A stretch of DNA of 64,000 bases. Source: Lithobates sylvaticus. Taxonomy: Eukaryota; Chordata; Amphibia; Anura; Ranidae. Position 1 is the stretch's first letter, and each line of letters opens with the position of its first letter. This document shows, piece after piece, positions 21,130 through 31,701 of the stretch. Location: NCBI GenBank assembly GCA_028564925.1, contig CM053026.1, forward strand, positions 593,570,161 through 593,634,160, in the 5' to 3' direction. Both the position numbers and the translations under genes were made by a program. The notes below the pieces were generated by a model, which ran no database searches, was not told where the DNA came from, and saw only the letters and a program-made list of their open reading frames with translations.

Positions 21130-21812
21130 GTCTGCGACAAAAAATAAATAAAAAATTGGAGAAATACTGGATAGCATTGTTTTTGCTTTCAGTTCAGCTC
21201 ACACGAAGTAAAAAAGGACATGGCACTTCTGGCATGATCAACACATTTTGTGTCCTTGATAAATGCTTAGTATGAAAAATGTAAAATTAATGCAGCCACC
21301 ACATCTAAGCATTGGTAAACTGCAACATATTTATCTTTTGTTCTTGGTATTCCTTTTCACTGTCAATTAGTTTCCTGATTTCACGTTTTATTATTTTGTG
21401 GTTATTAATAGCTGTTTATGCTACTTATAAGTGGGGAAGTATCATTATTACATCACTGCTGTTGCAAATGCGGTTTATCTTGATTGAGTTGTGTTTTCTG
21501 AAGATCAGTATATTAATAAACACACCGAACCACAACTGCTGTATCACAATATTGTACAATGTTATCAGTGGTTTGTTACCTCTGATTGCAACGTTTGTAT
21601 CTTTCTTCAGTTATATTGCATGAGGAAGAGATTCAAGGCTAAAACTGTTTTTCAGCATATAACTGTACTTATAGTGCCCAAGGCATTTTGTAGGGATACC
21701 TTCAATATATGCTTCTTGTTCCAGAAGTCTGTGACTAAGTGAAACAATAGCACATAGGTCAGTAATAAATAATAATTAGCAGTCAGAACTGTGTCATATT
21801 TGTGAGAACAGA
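21130..21812. other. unassigned AT-rich sequence
   Basis: Open frames at 21312-21623 and 21491-21742 are hydrophobic but show no family motifs and are likely chance in AT-rich DNA. Confidence 0.4.
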
Positions 21813-22160
21813 AAGGCATTTATAAGAAAATCTGAAATAGGAAAAATTATGTAGGATGCTAATATGCGACATGGTGAAGCTCAGATCAGTATACAGTTCT
21901 GAGCTTCACCATGTCACGCCATTAGCATAGATCTCAATGCTCTCTGTCTACCTGTTGCATTATAGATTTGATCATGGTTTGGTTAGTAAGATAAAAAGGC
22001 CCATATAGAGGCAAAATTACTTCTATATTCTGTACATTATTGTATACAGTAATATAAAATAGTAAAGCTGCCCACAGTTACATATACAAATTACACATGC
22101 AAGAAAGGTATTTATAAGTAATTCTGAAATGATAAAAATATGTAGGCTGCTGATAGGTTT
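21813..22160. repeat. local duplication with a hairpin
   Basis: Segments 21813-21862 and about 22103-22155 are diverged direct copies (GGCATTTATAAGAAAATCTG against GGTATTTATAAGTAATTCTG). Between them, 21855-21928 folds into a hairpin with the stem GACATGGTGAAGCTCAGA / TCTGAGCTTCACCATGTC. Confidence 0.6.
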
Positions 22161-22490
22161 CTGAAAATGAGACCTCATGCACACTGAAGCTGATAAACTG
22201 AAGTTTTTAAGAGTTTATTTTTTTTTTTTTTTTTACAGCCCTGAGAAAATGGAGTACTGTCCGTGATACTTTTTTACAGCCCTTAAACTCCCCTCCATGC
22301 TATCCTATGTGTCCATGTGCACACATGGATGTTTATCAGCAAGGGAGTGTATGGGCTGTTGTCTGAATGCCCTAAAATCACGTTCAAGAGCAGTTCTTCG
22401 GACCACAAAAAATGCTGAAAAACGCACAAACGCTCATAAATGTGATTTTATCAGCGTTTTTTTTACATTGCAGAGCTGAGTGTAATTTAA

Positions 22491-24214
22491 CCACTTGTCG
22501 ACCAGCTCATGCAGATATACTGTGGCAGGTTGGCAGCGCTGCGTGAATCGCCGTACCTGAATGGCGGCGTGCTCTCGCTGCGGGAGCGTGCCTGCGGGTC
22601 AGGCGGACTATGTCTGCCGGCCACCTGCAATTGCCTAGTACAGAGGCAGAACAGGTGTAAACAAGTGGATCCCCGTTCTGACAGGGGACATGTCAGATCT
22701 TCTGTTCCCAGTTTTATCAGGAACAGTGATCTCTGTCATGTCCCAGTGAGTTCATCCCCCTACAGTTGGAACACACCTACCAAAACACACTTAACCCCTT
22801 GATCGCTCCCTAGTGTTAACCCCCTTCCCCGCCAATGTCATTTTTACATTGATCAGTGCATTTTTATAGCACTGATCGATGTAATAATGTCACTGGTCCC
22901 CAAAAAGTGTAATTTGGGGTCAGATTTGCCTGCCAAAATGTTAGAGTCCCGCTAAAAAATGGCAGATCGTCGCCATTACTAGTAAAGATAGTAAAAAAAA
23001 TAAAAAGTCCCTAAATCTATACCATAGTTTATAGACGCAATAACTTTTGCACAAACCAATCAATATACGTCTATTGCAATTTTTTTTTTTTTTTTTTTAC
23101 CAAAAATATGTAGAATTATATATCAGCCTAAACTGATGAATAAATGTGTTTTTTTATATTTTGTTTTCAAAGAGCTACAATTTCAAAATTGTAGCTCTTT
23201 GCTTGTTTATAGCGCAACAAATGAAAACCGCAGGAGGTGATCAAATTCCAAACAAAAGAAAGCTCCATTTGTGGAAAAAAAGGACGTTAACTTTGTTTGG
23301 GTACAGCGTCGCACAAGTGATGCAGTATTTTTGGTTACAGGCGTTTCAGGTATACACAGAGGTCTATGATGAGCCCCTCATCCCTTCTCCTTCTATAGCT
23401 TTATTATCCATTCTCTAGGGCATGATCAAATCCCAAGAAGCTAGTCTACTTAGATAAATTCTTTCCGCAGCTAGACATTCGCGGAGCACCTCGATTCTAT
23501 CCTTATCCTCGAATTAAATCAACGATATCATGTTGATGGAGGAGCTACAGGCTAAGGAGCTTGATAAATGGGACAAATTTACCAATGTGAGGTATATTTG
23601 GATGCATTTCTCATCTTCGGAGCGGCTCACACTTTAAAACCCATACCCAACTGTTCGTGTGTGTCATTTGTCCTCTTTGGTTGTCAAGAGAACTCGTGTC
23701 TACTTCTAGGCTGTATTCCTACCCTTTTCTTTTTCCTCTATCCCTTCCCCTTTGTTTTTATGTTCTTTTCTACCCAATTCTTTTCTATACACCAATTTTC
23801 TCCATGAGTATTACCAGACTCTTATTTTGAGTCATCAGCCACTGTACTAAATATACGCATATTAAGATCCTCCTATGGACATCTACTCTATGGGGGTGAA
23901 GTAATTATACTACGGTACTTCCTAGCATAGTTTGATGGTGTTCCCTTATTCATAATAATTGTACCCTCATTGATCATCTTATTTTTCTAGGGGGGAATGA
24001 TCCCTTGCAAGTATTGTTTTTGGTACACTGTATTTCTCAATTTGAGTTTGGAATTCATGTACTTTTTTTGTTTCCAACTTTAAATGCATGAATTGTCTTT
24101 GTAATCCTTCAAAATTTGTTAATAAAAATATATTCAACCTTAAAGCGATGCAGTTCCGTATCACAAAAAATGGCCTGGTCATTAAGGGGGCAAATCCTTC
24201 TGGGGCTGAAGTGG
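22491..24214 (+). mobile_element. A-family TTAA element, copy 3
   Basis: It starts CCACTTGTCGACC after TTAA (22487-22490) and ends GAAGTGG before TTAA (24215-24218). The body matches the other A copies up to about 23315. It resumes at about 24138 with AAAGCGATGCAG and is interrupted by an L1-like fragment. A few tens of bases of the A element are missing at the left junction. Confidence 0.8.
23316..24137 (+). mobile_element. Tx1/L1-like LINE 3' fragment
   Basis: A coding trace near 23530-23620 reads MLMEELQAKELDKWDKF, resembling the last residues of a frog L1/Tx1 ORF2. A long 3' UTR follows, ending TTAATAAAAATATATTC. The TTAATAAAAA tail style is close to that of the L1 at 49384-51515. The reverse transcriptase core is absent (5' truncated). 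Confidence 0.55.
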
Positions 24215-24359
24215 TTAAAAAAAAAGCCCAAAAAACACTGAAAAACGCTCAAAAATGTGTTTAAAAACACTGTTAAAAGCGCGTTTTTAAAGCAGCATTT
24301 TCCTGCCAGCAATCCGACATCAAGAAAGACTTTTTTGAACGTCCTGTGTGCATGGAGCC

Positions 24360-24758
24360 TGAGTGTCTAGCTGTCATATGGATACAACACCTTTAGCTAA
24401 TACTAATCTGATACACTGAGTAGTATTCAGATTGCTCAACACCGATTTACTAATCTACATACCTGTTCTTTGTCAGAAGCATAAAGTAATGAAGCCAGGA
24501 ACAGTCAGAGATTTAGAAAAAGAAACAAACGACCCAAACCAAAAATAAATAAATAAAAAAAAAAAAAAAAAAAAGCAGCAAATCATAGCCTACACATTTT
24601 TCAGTACACAACGTCAGTAAAACGCTCAAAAGTCGCTGACATAGCTGTCTGCACTAATAAAAAGAAAAGAGAAAGACTTTTGCACTAAGGCAAGAGTGAA
24701 AAAAGCTGATGGCAGAATACTCTGGTGAAAGTATGACAATATGGGGACAAAAGAGTGC
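24360..24758. other. unassigned sequence with poly-A tract
   Basis: A pure A run at about 24557-24574 may be an old retroposon tail, but no body is recognised. Confidence 0.35.
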
Positions 24759-24766
24759 AGCTCTAG

Positions 24767-25502
24767 TAGGGCTGCAACGATTATTTTCATAATCGATTAG
24801 TTGGCCGATTATTGTTTCGAATAAATCGGTTAATAACCCTAAAAAAAAAAAAAGTGTGGTGTATAATTTAGTTAATATGTAAAGTTTAAAAAAAAAAAAA
24901 AAAGGCAATTTATTCTTAAATATCTATATGCAGTGGTAAATATAAATAACAAACTATATGGTTAGGGAGCAAAATATTTAATCCACTCTGAGAATAACAG
25001 ACAGAGATATACTTTTTTTGGCCAATTAGTTGTTGGGCAGATAAAAAAAAAAAACAAAAAACAAAAAACACAAATTTCTGCAAAAATGCATTACATGCTT
25101 TTGTGCAGCTTCTTCATTGAAGTATATTGAACCAAAAAAAGCACAGTTTTGCTTTAAAAAAAAAGTCCCTGTCCCTTTCCAAACAGCAGCGGCTGAAAAA
25201 AGCATAGATGTGAACGTTTCCCACAGGAAACCATGTAAATAAACTGTAGTGCGTTTCTGCAAAAAGCACCAAAAAACACATAAAAGTGTGAACCAGGCCT
25301 GAGAAGTTTAGTAACATAATGGGGGTTAAAAAAAACTAAAAAAAAGAAGCAGATTACAGTAGTGATTATCTGCTTCTTTTTTTTTTTGTACTATAAATGG
25401 CTCATTTTAGTTTTTATTAGCCCCATTATGTTACTGGCCGATTAATCGATTATGAAATTAATCGATTACTATTTTCATAATCGATTAGTTGTTTCAGCCC
25501 TA
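24767..25502. mobile_element. hAT-type foldback (TAGGGCTG / CAGCCCTA)
   Basis: Inverted ends TAGGGCTGCAACGATTATT and CATAATCGATTAG...CAGCCCTA enclose long arms rich in AATCGATTA. Flanks are AGCTCTAG (24759-24766) and AGCACTAG (25503-25510), an 8-bp duplication with one difference. There is a second inner symmetry around 25340-25380 (AGAAGCAGAT / ATCTGCTTCT). No transposase is present. Confidence 0.75.
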
Positions 25503-25510
25503 AGCACTAG

Positions 25511-26078
25511 CAAATTAAAAAGTGCTGAAAATACCCGATACATTGGGCCATTTTGGAACCCGAGGATCGGAACAGTTTTCTCCTTAGTGCACTGTCAATG
25601 CTCAAGTACTTTTAACACTTGTAAGTGCGAAATTTTAAATATTTTCTCGGTACTTCACTGTGGTCGGTTTCTCTGTTCCATCTCTGTTTATGATGGCTGA
25701 CGCTGGCAGGCTTGGCTGGAAACCGCTGGTCTTGCTTGGGCAGACAGGAGTTTGAGAGGCTCATTTAAAAACATGTGACCAGGGTTTGGAGCCGGTGATG
25801 AAGGATTTTACAAACTAAGGCTTGTGTTGACCTCCTTTGAGGTCATAAGCTTCCGGTAAGCCTCCTACTTGTCACATTAGGGTGGTGTAAAATTTCTTGC
25901 AGTTTCTTCTTTTGGTGAGATCTCCGCATTTAATTCAAAAGGACTGCTTCTATACTATTGCACACCATTTCACCTGAAATCACTAGTTAGATTTCAATGA
26001 GAAGGACTTTATTGTTATATGAATTCGATGTCATTTTTTTTTGTTTCAGTTTATTCATTGTACACATAATCAAGCATA
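25511..26078. other. unassigned sequence
   Basis: No family or gene recognised. Confidence 0.35.
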
Positions 26079-26080
26079 TA

Positions 26081-27660
26081 CAATGCTGTGAAAAATTATT
26101 TGCCCCTTTCAGATTTTTTTTTGCATATTTGTCACACTTTGATTCCGATCAAAAATTTTTATTATTACACAAAAGGTAACCCGAGTAAATACAAAATGCA
26201 GTTTTTAAAAATGATGGTTTCATTTATTAAGGCAAAAAAGCTGTCCAAACCTGCCTGGCTTTATGTGAAAAAGTAATTGCCCCTAAACCTAATAACTGTT
26301 TGTGCCACCCTTGGCGGCAACAACTGCAATCAAGCATTTGGGATAACTGGCAATAAGTCTTTCACATTGCTGTGAAACAATTTTGGCCTACTCCTCTTTG
26401 CAGAATTGTTTTAATTCAGCCACATTGGAGGGTTTTCCATCATGAACGGCCTGTGTAAGGTTATGATACAGCATCTCAATTGGATTTAAGTCCGAGCTTT
26501 GACTAGGCCACTCCAAAACCTAAATTTTGCTTTGTTTGAATCATTTGGAGGTGGACTTGCTGTTGTGTTTCGGATCATTGTCCTGCTGCATAACCCAAGT
26601 GCACTTAAGCTTGAGGTCACAAACTGATGGCTGCACATTCTCCTTTAGGATTTTCTGGTAGAGCTCAGAATTTATGGTTACATCAATTATGGTAAGTTGT
26701 CCAGGTTCTGAAGCTGCAAAGCAGCCCCAGACCATCACACTACCACCACCATGTCTGACTGTTGGTATGATGTTCTTGTTATGAAATGCTGCATTAGTTT
26801 TATGCCAGATGTAACGGGACGCACACCTTCCAAAAAGTAACATTTTTGTCTTATCAGTCCACACAATAATCGAAATATTTTTGGTAAATGTGAGATGAGC
26901 CTTTGTGTTCTTTTTGGTCAGCAGTGGCTTTGGCCTTGGAACTCTCCCATGGATGCCACTGCTGCCCAGTCTCTTTCTTATTGTTGAATCATGAACACTG
27001 ATCTTACCTGAGGCCTGCAGTTCTTTGGATGTTGTTCTGGGTTCTTTTATGACCTCCTGAATTAGTCGTCGTCATGCTCCTGGAGTCATTTTTGTAGGCC
27101 CGCCACTCCTGGGAAGGTTCATCGCTGTTCCAAGTTATCTCTATTTGTGAATAATGGCTCTCCCTGTGGTTCACTGGAGTTCCAAAGCCTTAGAAATGTC
27201 TTTGAAACCCTTCCTAGACCGATGCAGGTTTGTTTCTAATCTGTCATTTTTTTAGATTGTGGCATGATCTGTGTTTTTTGATATTAGTTAGCGTGCTTCA
27301 ATTTGTCAGGCAGCTTCTATTTATGCGATTTCTTGATTCAACTGGTCTGGCAGTAATCAGGCCTGGGTGTGAGACAAGTGAAGTTTAACTTGGCTTTCCA
27401 AAAAATTGTGGTTAATCACAGTTCATTTAGGATTGAGCATGGGAGGGGGCAATTACTTTTTCACATAGGACCAGGCAGGTTTGAACAGCTTTTTTCCCTA
27501 AATAAATGAAATAATAATTTCAAAATTGCATCTTGGATTTTCTCAGGTTATCTTTGTGTAATATTAAAATTAGTTTGATGATCTGAATCATTTAAGTGTG
27601 ATAAATATGCAAAAAATAAATAAAAATCAGGAAGGGGGCAAATACTTTTTCACAGCACTG
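26081..27660 (-). mobile_element. Tc1-type transposon, near full length
   Basis: The ends read CAATGCTGTGAAAAATTATT (26081) and CACAGCACTG (to 27660). They are flanked by TA at 26079-26080 and 27661-27662. At about 1.58 kb it has the usual length of a Tc1 element. GTGAAAAAGTAATTGCCCC is repeated inside the left end (about 26265). Transposase coding lies on the minus strand but carries several stops and shifts. Confidence 0.92.
26290..27265 (-). pseudogene. Tc1 transposase remnant (DDE catalytic part best preserved)
   Basis: The longest intact frame is 26864-26541. It gives MWTDKTKMLLFGRC (first catalytic Asp as WTD), then NIIPTVRHGGGSVMVWGCF, and MQQDNDPKHNSKSTSK with the second catalytic Asp in QQDNDPKH. 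Downstream (26540-26290) the WPSQ...PDLNP and C-terminal region is recognisable only in shifted frames. Upstream to about 27265 the DNA-binding region has stops. Overall the order matches Tc1 transposases of about 340 residues, so this is an inactivated full-length gene. Confidence 0.9.
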
Positions 27661-27794
27661 TATTATTCACATTTGAGCCATACTGTATCAGGTATTTTGA
27701 GCACATTAATTTTCTAGCACAGCACTCTTTTGTCCCCGTAGCAGTCTGCAGTTCAGGTATAAATCAGCTCGTTTTGTGCAAAGAAGCTGGAGGC

Positions 27795-28140
27795 ACCAAT
27801 GTATTCGTACGACAGATCGTACGACTTTTTTCGCATAATAGTCACAAGTAGAAATTGAATAGGTATCTAAAGTCACGAAAACTCTCGTACGACAGAAATT
27901 TTTTTAAATCGGAAGTGATGGGGTGTGTTGTAATGTATTTGTATTGTATCGGACGACAACTATACCAACTAAACGAAAATCATACGATCTGGTATCGTAC
28001 GAGGAAAATTTTTGTGGTTGTCTGATCGAATAATATCGGGTCATCAGCTCTCGAAAGTAGTGTACAGGCGATCCGAAAATCGTACGATTCTTCCTCGGAC
28101 GACAGTTTTCGTACGATATTCGGATCGTGTATATGGACCA
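27795..28140. mobile_element. GTACGAT-rich foldback repeat
   Basis: Repeated motifs TCGTACGA, ATCGTACGA and CGGACGACA occur in both orientations. It shares AGCTCTCGAAAG...GTGTAC with 14420-14695. The ends were not resolved. Confidence 0.5.
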
Positions 28141-28141
28141 T

Positions 28142-28525
28142 AAGGGAGGGTCATAACCCGTCAGTTTATTTTTCTGCCATTTGTGTCCCATTGGGGAGAT
28201 TTCCCTTTACTTCCTGTCCCATAGCCAAAACAGGAAGTGAGAAAATCCCTGCAAAGGGAATCCCTTGGGGACCCCCCAGGTCACCAGAACTAGTGTCCCC
28301 ATTGGAAGATTTCCCCTCCATTACTTTTCTGGGGACAACCCGAAAATTTGGGATTTTCTTTTACTTTCATTTTCAATGATAATGGTAATCAGGACAAATA
28401 GAGGGGGTGACACCCCCCCACAAAAACGGGGACACAGATGGCAATAAAAACTGACAGCTGTTCTAATCTCAATACACTCTAAAGCCAAAAAATAAAAAAG
28501 TTTTGCCTTTAAACTTTAATACAGC
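28142..28525 (-). mobile_element. Y-family repeat, copy 3
   Basis: The reverse complement of the Y blocks at 9098-9433 (GGGACAGGAAGTAAAGGGAA, GTTCTGGTGACC), ending with AAAAGTTTTGCCTTTAAACT. It is non-coding. Confidence 0.7.
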
Positions 28526-28537
28526 CAATCTTTATCT

Positions 28538-29233
28538 TAGGGTAGATTTGACTTAAAGGGGGATTCCACCCTCCGGTGTCACATTTGGCACCTTTCAGGG
28601 GGGAGGGGGGTGCAGATACCTGTCTAAGACAGGTATCTGCACCCACTTCTGGGCATAAACTCCCACGGGAGTTTACGTCACTTCCTGTCCCGGCGCGCTG
28701 TCTGCCGGGACACACACGTGTCCCGGCAGACAGCGCTGAAGATTCTCATTGCGCCGCGCGACTCGCGCATGCGCAGTAGGGAATCGGGAAGTGAAGCCAC
28801 TTCCTGATTCCCTCACCGAGAATGGCGCCGGCTACAGCAGAGAGCCAAGCGATCGATCGGCCTCTGCTGCCGACACCGCTGGACCCTGGAACAGGTAAGT
28901 ATCCATTTTTTAAAAGTCAGCAGCTGCAGTATTTGTAGCTGCTGGCTTTTAAAAAAAAAAAATTTCAGTAAAGTCCCGCTTTAAATCATGATTTAAATCA
29001 CTAGTAAAAAGGCTTGATTTATATAAACTCGATTTAAATCATAATTTTTAAAGAGCAACTGTCATCCTCTGTGGTGGATCGGAAATGACGACAGGTGCTC
29101 TTTAAATGTAAGGACTTATTCTTGCTGGGAGTTAGAATCTTTAATATTTGCAAACAAAATGAAGGCTTCCTATTTAGAATAATAAGCTGTCAGGTTAGTA
29201 ATACAGCAATATCAGAACTGATGCAATCATACT
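28538..29233. mobile_element. K-family element, copy 1 (partial, hAT-like)
   Basis: One terminus (TAGGGTAGATTTGAC then, after a T2-like insert, TTAAATCATGATTTAAATCAC) and the following 250 bp match in reverse the right half of the K element at 58817-60052. Similarity stops near 29233, so the copy is truncated. It preserves the unoccupied TTAA (about 29141-29144) that in the other copy received a T2-like element. Confidence 0.8.
28557..28980. mobile_element. T2-like TTAA element, copy 2
   Basis: Bounded by TTAA at 28553-28556 and 28981-28984, with ends AGGGGGATTCCACC and GTAAAGTCCCGCT. The TTAAAGG start agrees with T2/Kolobok elements known from frogs. A perfect palindrome lies at 28608-28646. 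It is very similar, in reverse, to 53259-53673. It is inserted in the terminal repeat of a K element. Open frames here repeat in the other copy and show no domain. Confidence 0.85.
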
Positions 29234-29327
29234 GTCATGAATCTGCAGTAATACTTTCATGCCCTGTCTGCTTACCTCTGGTTGTGCATCAGCCTTTGGG
29301 CCCGCACTCTCACACCTGTCTGCTTAA

Positions 29328-29543
29328 AGTGGAAGTAAACCCCCCTATCGTTTTCAGCCAAGGAAGCTGCCATCTTTGCCTCTGTTTAATCTTCAACTGC
29401 CACAGTGCTGCACATGTGATCCGTTATGACACCAGCCATTGGATGGTTTGACTGTTTGGTTGAGAGCACAGCCAATGTGCAGTTAGCATTCACGGCATGC
29501 CTTTTTTTTTTTAGACTGTTAAATCGATGGGTTTACTTCCGCT
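29328..29543. mobile_element. short TTAA MITE (AGTGGAAGTAAACC ends)
   Basis: Inverted ends AGTGGAAGTAAACCC and GGGTTTACTTCCGCT are flanked by TTAA at 29324-29327 and 29544-29547. At 216 bp it is non-coding. The end sequence differs from the A, X and T2-like families but the target is the same. Confidence 0.8.
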
Positions 29544-29547
29544 TTAA

Positions 29548-29962
29548 GTAATCTTCCCTCAAGCATGGCTCCACCGCAGCCTCTAACTGGGAACACTATA
29601 TTACCCTGTGCACTGCAAGCCAGCCTCGCTGATCAATATTGTGCGTTTGGCTTCCTGTATGTGTCTTGCCGCGTGCTCTACGTCTGCTTCAGTTTACCGT
29701 CCTTGGCATGTTCTTGACTATCCTTGTCTGCTTCATACTCTGACCTTTGGCGTGTTCTTTGAGTACACGTCTGCTCGTTGCCCCGACCTTTTGGCTCATC
29801 TCCCGACCATCCCTTGTTGTCCCGGTCTGCTGCTTCCTCTCTATCCTTGAGTAGCCTACAGTGAGCTGGGAGACCCTGGGGGCCACAACCTGTAGCCAGT
29901 TGCAGCGAAGTCCATCCCCACCACTAGGGCTCTGGTAAACACCTGTTGGCTCTTTGACTCCT
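29548..29962. other. unassigned sequence
   Basis: No family recognised. The open frame 29608-29850 has no known domain. Confidence 0.35.
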
Positions 29963-30156
29963 GGGCAGGCGCGGTGTAGGAGTGCTGTATACAGTGCTCC
30001 TGCACTGGCCCCAAAGATGGCGCTTGCAGGACTTTCCCCATCCCGCAAGCGCACCGCCCCAGTGTGAAAGCACTCGGGAGGCACGAGAGGCAGTTTTCAG
30101 GCGCTATTTTTAGCGTTAATACGCCTGAAAACTGTCTCACTGTGAAAGGGTTCTTA
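29963..30156. mobile_element. H-family MITE, copy 4 (fragment)
   Basis: It resembles the right half of 20766-21123 (AGTGTGAAAGCACTCGGGA and CCTGAAAACTGTCTC blocks), ending TGTGAAAGGGTTCTTA. The left part is absent. Confidence 0.7.
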
Positions 30157-30200
30157 ATGGGCAGGTACCTGCTCTGCACTGCAAGCACTTCCCCATTACA

Positions 30201-30626
30201 GACCCCTTTAACACCAAGGGCGTTTTGCAGGCGCTATAGCGTTAGAAATAGCGCCTGCAATCCGCCCTAAAACAGCTGCACCATTGTCTGTAGTGTGAAA
30301 GCCCGAGGGCTTTCACACTGCAGCGGTGCGCTGGCAGGGCGTCACAAAGTCCTGCCAGCAGCTTCTTAGGAGCGGTGAACTCACAGCTCCTCCACCGCTC
30401 CTCCAGTGCTGCTCCCCATTGAAATCAATGGGCAGCGCTGTAATTCCGCCGGCAAAACGCTGCTATTGCGGCGTTTTGCCGGGGTTTTAACCCTTTCTCT
30501 GCCGCCAGCGGGGGTAAAAGCGACTCGCTAGCGGCCGAAATGCGCCGCAAATCTGACGGTAAAACGATGCTAAAAATAGCGGCGTTTTACCGCCTACGCT
30601 ATGGGTGGTGTGGTGTGAAAGGGGTC
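30201..30626. mobile_element. H-family MITE, copy 5
   Basis: Ends GACCCCTTTAACACC and GTGTGAAAGGGGTC. The internal TGTGAAAGCCC / GGGCTTTCACA symmetry typical of the family lies near 30293-30318. It is slightly diverged at the left end. Confidence 0.8.
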
Positions 30627-30689
30627 TTAGAGTCTGTGTAAGTGTCTAAAAACCCACTGTTTTGATATCTGTTTTGGAAAGTGATGCGA

Positions 30690-30890
30690 AATCCAAAATT
30701 TTAGAGTTGTCACCAGAACAGGGGATCGAGGGACAATTTTCCAAATGGGATCATTTTTTTTCCTCACTGCGATTTCCTCTCACTTCCATTTGTGTCTCTG
30801 GGACAGGACATGACATGACGGTAAATCTTACAAACTGGGTACAGTCAGCAAGAAAATTTTTAAAGGGGTCTTATTCTATCCAGATCAACA
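30690..30890 (-). mobile_element. diverged Y-family fragment
   Basis: It has recognisable blocks TCTCACTTCC, TCTGGGACAGGA and GTCACCAGAACA in the order of the minus-strand Y copies, with substantial divergence. Confidence 0.45.
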
Positions 30891-30956
30891 GTTTTGGCTT
30901 ACATGCACCTTAAAGCTTTATTTTTAGATATGATAATTATTAAACTATTACATTGG

Positions 30957-31113
30957 TCCAGCTTGGCCGTACCTGTGGGATCCCCTGTGATGTCACGATC
31001 TCTACCTCGTCCAATCAGAACACACTTTGCATCCACTCTAATGGAGATCATTGTAGTAGCAGTGCTTATTACAGTGATTTCCAGCTTCCATGGTGATCCC
31101 ACAGGTATGGCAC
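30957..31113. mobile_element. hairpin MITE (ACCTGTGGGATC)
   Basis: GTACCTGTGGGATC near 30969 pairs with GATCCCACAGGTATG near 31093. The middle has weaker symmetry. The two open frames here mirror each other and are not genes. Confidence 0.5.
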
Positions 31114-31322
31114 ATACATAGTTACATGCTTACATTCCTGTAAGCTGGAACAAACAATTGCTATATCTAAACTTCAGCTTTAATCCTCTTTGATCTGATT
31201 ATTTAGATTTATTCATAATTTTTACGTGTATACCTGAACAAAATCAAAAAGCCTCAAACTCCTCTTTAATGTTATTCTTTTTTATTACATGCTGCCATAA
31301 CAAAGAGAAAGTCATTGACTTA

Positions 31323-31698
31323 GGCCCCTTTCACACTGTCGGACCGTTCAGGTCTGCCTCTCAGTTTTGACGGTGGACCTGAACGGGCGCTCCATGCTAG
31401 TCTATGGAGCGACGGATGTCAGCAGTGGCATGTCCGCTGACATCCTACCCGGTCCGATCCGCCAAAAGCAGATGGATGGCCCCATGTCTGGATCCGTCGC
31501 TGGTGGATCGGATCGGGTGAGAGCTGTCCGTTTTCATCCGATCTCTCCATAGAAGCCAGCGGCGCTCGACAAGCCCCTCCCCGCTCAGTGAGCAGAGAGG
31601 GACCTGTCATCCGCCGGCTCAGCGGATATCAACGGGAGAGATCTCCCGCTGAGCCGGCGGACTCCGTGGAAGCGGATCCGCCTCGTGTGAAAGGGGCC
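31323..31698. mobile_element. H-family MITE, copy 6, TTA target
   Basis: Ends GGCCCCTTTCACAC and GTGTGAAAGGGGCC are flanked by TTA at 31320-31322 and 31699-31701. Together with the TAA copies, this supports a TWA target rule. The body differs from other H copies (TGAACGGGC and GGATCCGCC inverted blocks), so it is a distinct subfamily sharing the termini. Confidence 0.82.
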
Positions 31699-31701
31699 TT
31701 A

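Larger units (their letters stand above)
22171..24359. mobile_element. V-family MITE holding a nest
   Basis: Its ends are GACCTCATGCACAC and GTGTGCATGGAGCC, flanked by TGA on both sides. The body is split at TTAA by an A-family element (22491-24214), which is itself split by an L1-like fragment. The parts left over (22171-22486 and 24219-24359) are AAACGC-rich and non-coding. Confidence 0.65.

Noticed and set aside
28576-28779. Open frame beginning MSHLAPFRGEGG, repeated at 53341-53616
   Set aside because: It lies inside two copies of the same T2-like element on a palindrome; recurrence reflects the repeat, and no domain is visible.
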